The notes under the pieces: generated by a model
The model's input: the letters and a program-made list of their open reading frames with translations, nothing else
Told to the model about the DNA's origin: nothing
Databases searched by the model: none
NCBI GenBank assembly: GCA_047616645.1
Contig: JBLHIH010000106.1
Coordinates: 1-13,354, forward strand
DNA from: JAHRVQ01 sp047616645
GTDB lineage: Bacteria; Pseudomonadota; Gammaproteobacteria; Pseudomonadales; Azotimanducaceae
Reading direction: 5' to 3'
DNA: 13,354 bases
In this document: positions 7,563 through 13,354 of the stretch, one piece after another
Position numbering within the stretch: position 1 is the first letter of the stretch
How the letters are laid out: each line of letters begins with the position of its first letter
Position numbers and translations under genes: made by a program

Positions 7563-8402
7563 TTCTCGCAGTCTCTCTATGCGCGCTTCTTCCTCAGCAA
7601 TGACCGCATTAATATCTTTAAGAACGGCATCAACATCCGCCTCTTCAGTATCTTCCTCGAAGTTCCCCGTAAGTACAGTTTCTTCGTGAAGTTTACCATC
7701 TTCATATAGGGCCCACATTTCAGCGGCATACTTGCTTGCCAACAACGCCGGTGCGAATTGTCCATAATAAGCGGTGATATTGCCTACATCCCGCTCCAGC
7801 ATAGACTCTGCATGATTGTTAGCGGAGGCGTCCACTGCTTGAGGAAGATCGATTATAACCGGACCATACTCATCAACTAAGACGTTAAATTCTGAAAGAT
7901 CGCCGTGAATAAGCCCAATGGACAACATCAGTTTCACATAGTGCATCATGAGCTCATGATCTTCGAGGGCTTGTTCCTCAGACATACTGACATCACTAAG
8001 ACGAGGCGCTACATCACCATCCTCATCAACAATCAATTCCATAATGAGTACGCCATCGACACAACCAAAGGTATCCGGCACACGAACACCCGCAGCTGAT
8101 AGACGATGTAAGGCATCCACTTCAGCATTTTGCCAGGTCTCTTCTTGTTGCTGCCGCCCGTATTTGGAGCCTTTATCCATTGCTCGAGCCCGCCGAGAGT
8201 TTCGAACCTTCCTGCCTTCTCGATACGTTACGGCTTTTTTGAAACTACGCTTTATAAAATCTTTATATACCTTCGCGCAGCGAACATTCTCACCGCAGCG
8301 TATGACATAAACATCGGCTTCTTTGCCGCTCATTAGGCGGCTCAGGACTTCATCAATGAGTCCATCTTCAATAAGGGGTTTGATTCTTTTTGGGATTTTC
8401 AT
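7545..8402 (-). CDS. RIO1-family atypical serine protein kinase
   Basis: This 285-residue protein matches the RIO1 family (PF01163) over its length. The nucleotide loop is SGKEADVY (residues 25-32), with catalytic lysine K44 in CAKVYK, the catalytic loop HGDLSEFN (D168, N173) and the metal-binding IDLPQ (D185). The N-terminus MKIPKRI matches my recollection of enterobacterial RIO kinases, which supports the chosen ATG. After about residue 240 the tail is strongly acidic and helical (EEDTEEADVD onward). RIO kinases act in ribosome maturation in archaea and eukaryotes; the bacterial role is not established. It should be cytoplasmic. No Shine-Dalgarno sequence precedes the start, and a promoter-like element sits 8 bp upstream, suggesting leaderless translation. 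It is a single-gene unit, ending in its own terminator. Confidence 0.93.
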   Translation of the reverse strand: MKIPKRIKPLIEDGLIDEVLSRLMSGKEADVYVIRCGENVRCAKVYKDFIKRSFKKAVTYREGRKVRNSRRARAMDKGSKYGRQQQEETWQNAEVDALHRLSAAGVRVPDTFGCVDGVLIMELIVDEDGDVAPRLSDVSMSEEQALEDHELMMHYVKLMLSIGLIHGDLSEFNVLVDEYGPVIIDLPQAVDASANNHAESMLERDVGNITAYYGQFAPALLASKYAAEMWALYEDGKLHEETVLTGNFEEDTEEADVDAVLKDINAVIAEEEARIERLREANELD

Positions 8403-8410
8403 GGCGGAGG

Positions 8411-8439
8411 TTTATAAGTTAAAAGGTTCCTGTTGTAAA
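8411..8439 (-). promoter_or_regulatory. Predicted promoter of the RIO kinase gene, consistent with a leaderless mRNA
   Basis: On the minus strand, TTTACA (8434-8439) is separated by exactly 17 bp from TATAAA (8411-8416). Only 8 nt (CCTCCGCC) lie between the -10 box and the ATG, so transcription would begin at or next to the start codon. The absence of any purine-rich binding site in those 8 nt agrees with this. Confidence 0.5.
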
Positions 8440-8452
8440 TTAAGGGTGTAAT

Positions 8453-8571
8453 CCAAGTGATCCTGTCTAGGTGCTAATTTTAGGTTAAGCCAGTGACAAT
8501 TTACAAACTATCCAAAGAAATATTTAACATTACGCGCTAAGATCAACCTTGCTGGCTAAACCAAGTGATCC
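8453..8571. repeat. 11-bp direct repeat pair in the gap between the RIO kinase and TPR genes
   Basis: CCAAGTGATCC occurs at 8453-8463 and again at 8561-8571, 108 bp apart, in the 250-bp divergent gap. It may mark a regulator site used for one or both genes, or be chance. Apart from this and the kinase promoter I see no gene or clear promoter for the rightward genes in 8403-8652. Confidence 0.3.
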
Positions 8572-8652
8572 CTTATCACCATATTAGCATTTAAGTCAGG
8601 AAATATTTACGTTAGAAGACAAACAAAAGAAAAATAGCACAAGGGTAAAGTC

Positions 8653-9339
8653 ATGAACAAAAAACAATACGGATTTCTATTTATTCTCCTAGCCTTTCTC
8701 ACAAGCGGCTTCTCGACCCCTGCTTATTCTTCTGGCGGAGGCGGCGGTGGTAGCGCAATGCCATCTACGCCACAATTAACACCACTAGAACAAGCCATTA
8801 GTTTTTACAACCAAGGACTAAAGCTAAGAGACAAAGCATGGAAGTTGGAAGCCCGTGCTGCCGAGGCTAACAATGACAAGTCCAAGGCAAAGTTTGAGAA
8901 AAAAGCATTAAAACAGTTTGTTAGGGCAGAAAAGAAGTTTTCTAGAGCCATTCGTAAAGAACCAAGGCTTTATCAGGCGCATAGTAGCCTTGGCTACGCT
9001 CATCGCAAGCTCGGAGAATATGATAAATCCCTCGCCGCTTACGATGAAGCCCTACGACTTAACGGAAAATATAGCGAAGCCATCGAATATAGGGCAGAAA
9101 CTTACCTTTCACTGGGTCGTTACGATGATACAAAAAAGGCCTATATGATTTTATTTTCTGGGGACAGGCCAAAAGCTGATGAGCTAATGACAGCGATGCT
9201 CAATTGGCAAGAGAGCGAAAAAGAGAAAACAGAAGATCAACATACTTTTTCTGCCTGGATCAGCGAGCGTCACCAGTTAAGTCTACAGACAGCTGGGCTT
9301 TCCTCAACGCATACTAAGTCCAATTCTTGGCAAGACTAA
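8653..9339 (+). CDS. Secreted tetratricopeptide-repeat (TPR) protein
   Basis: This 228-residue protein has an N-terminal signal peptide (basic start, hydrophobic residues 7-18, likely cleavage near residues 24-26) and then a glycine-serine run (SSGGGGGGS). A charged helical region at about 45-102 is rich in Lys and Glu. Two TPR units follow at about 106-139 and 140-173, with typical LGYAHRKLGEYDKSLAAYDEAL and YLSLGRYDDTKKAY patterns. The polar C-terminal tail (185-228) carries tryptophans at 185, 202 and 226. TPRs usually bind other proteins. The gene overlaps the di-haem enzyme gene by 13 bp, so the two proteins probably work together, as scaffold, partner or substrate. The start has AGGG upstream. 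It is not an MbnP family protein by eye. Fold is clear; role is inferred from context only. Confidence 0.8.
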   Translation: MNKKQYGFLFILLAFLTSGFSTPAYSSGGGGGGSAMPSTPQLTPLEQAISFYNQGLKLRDKAWKLEARAAEANNDKSKAKFEKKALKQFVRAEKKFSRAIRKEPRLYQAHSSLGYAHRKLGEYDKSLAAYDEALRLNGKYSEAIEYRAETYLSLGRYDDTKKAYMILFSGDRPKADELMTAMLNWQESEKEKTEDQHTFSAWISERHQLSLQTAGLSSTHTKSNSWQD

Positions 9340-10442
9340 AACAACTTCTATTTGTTGGCGCCTTATTAGCCTCTCAGCTAATTGGCGCAGATAATAAGAC
9401 TTATGATTGGCAGCGTCCTTTAGGGTTTCCTCTGCCAGTTGTGCCGTCTGATAACCCCATGAGCACCGCAAAGGTTGAACTAGGTCGACAGCTTTTTTTC
9501 GACAATCGCCTTTCCTACAATCAAACTTATAGTTGTGCTACCTGCCATCAACCCAAGCGCGCATTTACGGACGGCCTTGCCAGAGCCATTGGCAGCACGG
9601 GACAAAACCATTCAAGAAGTACGATGTCTCTCACCAACGTTGCTTACAATTTGAGCTTTGGGTGGGCAGATAATCTTACTCACCACCTTGAGCAGCAAGT
9701 ACTGATACCACTATTAAACACTTCACCTATTGAACTGGGCGCCCTCGGCTTTGAAGCGGAAATTTTACAGCGATTCTTGGAGGACAAAGTGAGCTTGTCA
9801 CTTTTTGCAGAGGCCTTTGACCTAGACGCTAGCCACTTAGGTAAGCTACTGTCAATAGATCACATACAGAAAGCCCTCGCGACCTATCAACGAACCTTAA
9901 TCAGTGGAAATAGCCCATACGATGATTGGTTGTTTAATGACAACAGGGCCGCACTTACAGCCTCAGCTAAGAAAGGGATGTCTTTGTTCTTTTCGAAGAA
10001 GTTTGCCTGTGGCGATTGTCATAGTGGCTTAAATTTTTCGGGGGATTTTAACTTTGCAAAACCAAACGACAATCTAGAAAGCACTTTAGAAGGCACTTTA
10101 GAAGGCACTTTAGAAGGCAAGCAAAAAAAACCAAAGCCCCTATTCTTGAACAATGGTTTATATAAAAATTATCCAGACAAAGGTTTATATAAAATAAGCG
10201 GTTTAGAAAGTGACATGGGTTTGTTTAAAGTACCTACCTTGAGAAACATCACTTTGACAGCGCCCTATATGCACGACGGTAAATTAAAGAATCTTAAGGA
10301 AGTTATTGAGCACTATGCTCGAGCAGGTTCAGGACATGTGAATCAAGACAAGCTCATTAAGGGCTTTTTAATTAGCCCTGCAGAACAAGCTAATCTAATT
10401 GCATTTTTACATAGCCTTACAGATACCCCCTCAGGTAAATAG
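9327..10442 (+). CDS. Di-haem cytochrome c peroxidase-family enzyme, MbnH/MauG-like
   Basis: This 371-residue periplasmic protein has two c-haem sites: C70-A-T-C73-H74 and C228-G-D-C231-H232. The TTG start at 9327 gives a good signal peptide (basic start, hydrophobic 7-20, cleavage near A21). An upstream in-frame stop at 9315 leaves no ATG, and the first internal ATG (residue 45) would lose the signal. PLGFPLPVVPSDNPMS, the LGRQLFFDNRLS block, LYKISG with LFKVPTLRN, and APYMHDG resemble the MbnH branch of the MauG/peroxidase superfamily, which uses a bis-Fe(IV) state to oxidise residues of a partner protein, tryptophan to kynurenine in MbnP. W113 (FGWADN) is placed like the Trp bridging the haems. 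No MbnP gene is in the window; the upstream TPR gene overlaps by 13 bp and is the likely partner. A peroxidase role remains possible. Confidence 0.85.
   Translation: MARLKQLLFVGALLASQLIGADNKTYDWQRPLGFPLPVVPSDNPMSTAKVELGRQLFFDNRLSYNQTYSCATCHQPKRAFTDGLARAIGSTGQNHSRSTMSLTNVAYNLSFGWADNLTHHLEQQVLIPLLNTSPIELGALGFEAEILQRFLEDKVSLSLFAEAFDLDASHLGKLLSIDHIQKALATYQRTLISGNSPYDDWLFNDNRAALTASAKKGMSLFFSKKFACGDCHSGLNFSGDFNFAKPNDNLESTLEGTLEGTLEGKQKKPKPLFLNNGLYKNYPDKGLYKISGLESDMGLFKVPTLRNITLTAPYMHDGKLKNLKEVIEHYARAGSGHVNQDKLIKGFLISPAEQANLIAFLHSLTDTPSGK
10081..10118 (+). repeat. In-frame 12-bp tandem repeat within the di-haem enzyme gene
   Basis: GCACTTTAGAAG is present three times in perfect tandem (10081-10116) and begins a fourth copy. 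It encodes a repeating Gly-Thr-Leu-Glu segment about 20 residues after the second haem site, in a loop before the conserved LFLNNGLYK block. A 12-bp unit keeps the frame whatever the copy number. The exact identity of the copies suggests recent slippage. Confidence 0.85.
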
Positions 10443-10461
10443 CATTAGATCCGGCTATTTA
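10436..10461. terminator. Hairpin at the junction of the convergent di-haem and PLP enzyme genes
   Basis: TAAATAGC (10436-10443) and GCTATTTA (10454-10461) form a perfect 8-bp stem with a 10-nt loop, extendable by two G-U pairs. The two stop codons lie within or next to it and only 2 bp separate the genes. A T-rich stretch follows in the plus reading, so it may end the di-haem transcript. The stem is AT-rich and weak. Confidence 0.35.
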
Positions 10462-11746
10462 TTATTCTCAGTGCATCTGAAAGTTGTTCAATATGAGAAG
10501 CCTTTGTAAAAACCTGTGGCGTAATCCGTACACAAGCACCACTCGCCAATCCTTTTCTAATCACCGTAAACAGACCAAATTCATTCTCAAGTATTTGCTG
10601 CAAATCAACGGCATCTTGAATGGTGTTTTTACCCTTAATCCTGAAAGATCCCATTCCCGTCCAAGAAGCCTCGTCCAAGCCACCTAGGACTTCTAAGCCA
10701 TTTAAGGATTCAGCACCCTGCGTCCACATCTTTCTTAGATATCGTAATCTTGCTTCCTTATTTGGCCCCCCAATTTTTTCATGAAAATCCAGCGCCGCAG
10801 GCACACTTAAAAAAGCGGCAAAATTTGAAGTGGCCGTATGAATCCGCTTGTGAACAGTTTCGTTTTTAGGATCACTCTCCCCAGGATAGGGCGCAATTTT
10901 TTCGAGAGATCCTCGTTTCATATAAAGTGCGCCAATACCAAGCGGTGCGCCTATCCACTTATGCAAATTGAATCCAGCCCAATCAACACCAAGCTCTCCC
11001 AACTTATAATCAAGCAGACCCCAAGATTGTGCGTTGTCGCAAATGACATCTATGCCTCGTCTACGTGCTTCACTTGCAATCTCTTTTACCGGCAGCACCA
11101 GACCATGTTGATTGCTGACGTGAGTCAACAACATTAATTTTATGTTGGGGTGGAGATCAAACATCTCAACATATTGTGCTAACAGTAATTGTTGATTGGC
11201 TCTACCTGGCAAATTTAATTCAAGCGCTTCAACACCACGAGAACTGGCTAACCAATTCATCGTTGTTTTGTAGCTAGGGTAATCAAGATCGCAGTACAAG
11301 ACCGCATCGCCTTTTCCCAAACCTTTGTATTGGCGAATCAGGTTATGAATTGCTTCCGTTGCATTTCTGGTGAGTGCTATTTCATCATCTTGGACACCAA
11401 GGGCTTGGGCTATTCGATGCACACTTTCTTGATGTTCAAGATTGTAATCTTTACGCGCATAAAAAGAATTCTGCTGATCGACCATTTTTGTAGCAGCAAG
11501 ATAGGTTTGTTGCACAGGTTTTGCCATCTTCCCCCAATAACCATGTTCTAGATTCACGATGCCTTTTGTAGCATTGTAATGTTTTGCGATCTTGCTCCAA
11601 TACTTTTCATCAGATGCCAATAGGGAGGGCGGCGCCGCGTGAACCTTACCAACACCTGTGAAACCTAAGGCGGAACCTGCCGCTACATAAGCAAGAAAAT
11701 CCCGTCGGCTAAGGGCTTCCCTATCATTGTCTAGTGCTTTTGGCAT
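10445..11746 (-). CDS. Tat-exported PLP-dependent enzyme, isopenicillin N epimerase / class V aminotransferase fold
   Basis: This is a fold-type I PLP enzyme of the class V aminotransferase group (PF00266), 433 residues from the chosen ATG. A twin-arginine signal (SRRDFLAYVAAG, then a hydrophobic stretch and VHAAP) predicts export of the folded, cofactor-loaded protein. Active-site features are TRNATEAI (phosphate cup), ICDNAQSWG (the Asp contacting the pyridine nitrogen) and NLHKW, where K263 should form the Schiff base. The group includes isopenicillin N epimerase, cysteine desulfurases and selenocysteine lyases; the reaction cannot be chosen from sequence. An ATG at 11824 adds 26 residues and keeps the frame. 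I prefer 11746 because it gives a normal-length Tat n-region, but neither start has a strong ribosome binding site. The C-terminal domain is complete. It converges on the di-haem gene. Confidence 0.85.
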   Translation of the reverse strand: MPKALDNDREALSRRDFLAYVAAGSALGFTGVGKVHAAPPSLLASDEKYWSKIAKHYNATKGIVNLEHGYWGKMAKPVQQTYLAATKMVDQQNSFYARKDYNLEHQESVHRIAQALGVQDDEIALTRNATEAIHNLIRQYKGLGKGDAVLYCDLDYPSYKTTMNWLASSRGVEALELNLPGRANQQLLLAQYVEMFDLHPNIKLMLLTHVSNQHGLVLPVKEIASEARRRGIDVICDNAQSWGLLDYKLGELGVDWAGFNLHKWIGAPLGIGALYMKRGSLEKIAPYPGESDPKNETVHKRIHTATSNFAAFLSVPAALDFHEKIGGPNKEARLRYLRKMWTQGAESLNGLEVLGGLDEASWTGMGSFRIKGKNTIQDAVDLQQILENEFGLFTVIRKGLASGACVRITPQVFTKASHIEQLSDALRIINSRI

Positions 11747-11855
11747 AGTTTGTGGTCTCTTGTGACACTGATCATCTCTCTTTATTGAGGTAGCTCTCTT
11801 AACATATGCTCTTTGACTAAACATTTTTCAATCAACTCAAACCTTAGCGCTACAA

Positions 11856-12158
11856 TTATCGCAAGACCGGTGACGATGGACTCGCCAAGGCCGCCAGTGT
11901 CGCTGTGCCAATACTGATAATGGCGGCTGTTTTAATGCCTGCAAGTCTGTTCGACAAAGCTAGGGCGTTCTTGTCAAACCAATCGCCTCTGCCATCTGTT
12001 TAAGAAGCGAATCAATCGTCATTAGCGCCAGCAATGTAATAGATGGATGTTAGCTTCAAATGTACCAAAGTATTTCGCCATAAGTTGTACCACATGAGGT
12101 TTTCATCAGGATCAAGATTATGTTCAACAAAAGGCCGGGCGAAACCCAGAACGGAAAT
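11856..12158 (-). pseudogene. Possible gene remnant between the PLP enzyme and the sulfotransferase-like gene
   Basis: The 334-bp gap 11825-12158 has no intact gene. In the minus strand, in the same frame as the sulfotransferase-like gene and directly after its stop, about 100 codons read like protein with stops only at 12012-12014 (TGA), 12000-12002 (TAA) and 11856-11858 (TAA). Segments include RPFVEHNLDPDENLMWYNL, TSIYYIAGAND, GDWFDKNALALSNRLAG and a hydrophobic IKTAAIISIGTATLAALAS. This could be a decayed small membrane protein gene. No start codon with a binding site is seen, and I do not recognise the family. A plus-strand frame over 11846-12003 also encodes a hydrophobic stretch but has no start. 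Confidence 0.25.
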
Positions 12159-13334
12159 TTATTGCGATTCGTCCTGCACTTCACCTCTGGATATTGCCGC
12201 ATTTAAGGCAGAATATTTTTCTGCTGATAGATCATAATTAGCCAGTCTAGGGTCATCGGCAGCAATTCTATAGGAGCGAAATACTGCGGGAGTTGGACCG
12301 AAAGTGCTTTCCACCGTCCAAGGTGAAATATACTCCCAAACAACTTTGTGCTCGCGAGTCACTTCCATCAAACGACCACTGGCGCCTTCGGTAATTAATG
12401 TATTGCCATTGGGTAGGCGCTCACAACCACTCACCATAAAACTATAAAAAGCTAATACCGTCGGATTTGAATAAGACCAAGCAAACGCTAATGTCTCAGG
12501 ATTGATTTCTACAATGCGTGAAAAGCCTGGACCCCGCTTGCGGTGACAGCCATTATCGAAGACCATAATATTGCCATTATCTAACATCTGAGCATTGTGC
12601 TGATGAGATAATTCCCGAGGTCCCCATTCCTCTGAGTCGTGGTCCTTATTCAATTTAGTACCGCCCCACCGCCATTTTACATCGCCGCTTTTACCATCAA
12701 CGATGATCACCGTACTCGTTAAACGCAAACTCATTAACCAATCACCGTTTTCCAGCACTTCAAGAGAATTGGCGTGGGTCCATTCTTTATGACTTTCGAG
12801 GGGACAGATAATTTCTTCTTCAAAATCGAGATGTTCCCAAGAGCGCCATTCTCGAATGAGATTGCCGTCTGGATCAATTTCACGAACGACATCACCCCAC
12901 ATAAATTCGGGGTCTTCTTCATGATGATGTCCGCCACGAATTCTTTCACAAATGGCAGCGGGCATAACTTCCCAGGCCAAATAGAAAGTATGGCCATTCT
13001 CCAATCTAACATAATCATGGTGCTGATGGAGATCTCTGTGTTCCCACAAGGTGTTACCAGCAGGATCAAGTTCTAACATCGCACCTGCAGAACCGCCTAT
13101 TTTTTCTCGACCACCGGCATCCTCGGGAGGCAGTGTTTGTATCAATAAGTTTCCATTTTTTAAGAGCTTTACGTGCTGGATACCTTCATCATGATGCCAT
13201 TGATGCACTACTTGACCTTGCATATCTATGATGGAGGCATGATGACCTCGCACCGAACAAAACAAAGTATAGCCGGGGAAAAAACCTGCTTCGTGGTGGG
13301 TCACCCCTATCGGGCGATGTGTTAACCAAGCCAT
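12159..13334 (-). CDS. Arylsulfotransferase (ASST)-like beta-propeller protein
   Basis: This 391-residue protein has the repeat signature of ASST-type proteins: successive blades with an Asn-Gly turn before a beta-strand at N60-G61 (KNGNLLIQ), N113-G114 (ENGHTFYLA), N196-G197 (ENGDWLMSL), N253-G254 (DNGNIMVFD) and N309-G310 (PNGNTLITEG). Histidine motifs HANS (H187) and SHQHN (H244, H246) sit where family members have conserved histidines, although I cannot assign the sulfurylated one. Classical AssT moves sulfate between phenols in the periplasm, but no signal peptide or Tat motif is seen here, so this one is probably cytoplasmic or starts further upstream than the window allows. An AGAG box lies upstream of the ATG. 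Many genes annotated this way lack a tested activity, so the fold is firmer than the reaction. Confidence 0.8.
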   Translation of the reverse strand: MAWLTHRPIGVTHHEAGFFPGYTLFCSVRGHHASIIDMQGQVVHQWHHDEGIQHVKLLKNGNLLIQTLPPEDAGGREKIGGSAGAMLELDPAGNTLWEHRDLHQHHDYVRLENGHTFYLAWEVMPAAICERIRGGHHHEEDPEFMWGDVVREIDPDGNLIREWRSWEHLDFEEEIICPLESHKEWTHANSLEVLENGDWLMSLRLTSTVIIVDGKSGDVKWRWGGTKLNKDHDSEEWGPRELSHQHNAQMLDNGNIMVFDNGCHRKRGPGFSRIVEINPETLAFAWSYSNPTVLAFYSFMVSGCERLPNGNTLITEGASGRLMEVTREHKVVWEYISPWTVESTFGPTPAVFRSYRIAADDPRLANYDLSAEKYSALNAAISRGEVQDESQ

Positions 13335-13354
13335 TATATTTCTCTATGAATTTA

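Noticed and set aside
1..13354. CRISPR arrays, tRNA or rRNA genes, insertion sequences and prophage genes
   Set aside because: No regularly spaced repeats, cloverleaf sequences, transposase or integrase motifs were seen on either strand.

Overview
The window looks like a chromosomal segment of an aquatic or marine gammaproteobacterium. This is an inference from the AT-leaning composition, the PHA synthase resembling the Pseudomonas class II type, the E. coli-like RIO kinase, and several exported redox or hydrolytic enzymes. No phage, plasmid, transposase, tRNA, rRNA or CRISPR sequence was seen. The genes form short units on both strands, so this is a patchwork of small metabolic and envelope modules and not one large operon.

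Left part (1-2574): the N-terminal 315 codons of a PHA synthase run leftward off the edge. A DUF924 gene is divergent to it. Next comes about 850 bp without an intact gene. In that stretch one minus-strand frame reads like protein for about 220 codons but is broken by five stops, so it is probably an eroded gene.

Centre-left (2575-7488): a two-gene molybdenum hydroxylase operon encodes a small protein with two [2Fe-2S] clusters and a Tat-exported molybdopterin subunit, overlapping by 8 bp. It converges on an alpha/beta hydrolase through a hairpin that may stop transcription from both sides. A lipoprotein with paraoxonase-type beta-propeller motifs is divergent from the hydrolase.

Centre-right (7545-10442): a RIO1-family kinase on the minus strand has a promoter so close to its ATG that the mRNA may be leaderless. 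It ends in an intrinsic terminator whose loop contains the stop codon. To its right a plus-strand pair encodes a secreted TPR protein and a MbnH/MauG-like di-haem enzyme. The two frames overlap by 13 bp and the second appears to start at TTG. This pair is the best candidate for a little-described system, because the usual MbnH substrate protein MbnP is not in the window and the TPR protein sits in its place.

Right part (10445-13334): two minus-strand genes encode a Tat-exported PLP enzyme of the isopenicillin-epimerase/cysteine-desulfurase fold and an arylsulfotransferase-like beta-propeller without a signal peptide. Between them lie about 330 bp with a possible gene remnant.

Several neighbours (Mo hydroxylase, PLP enzyme, paraoxonase-like lipoprotein, di-haem enzyme) are predicted to act in the periplasm or envelope. 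Nothing in the sequence proves that they share a pathway.
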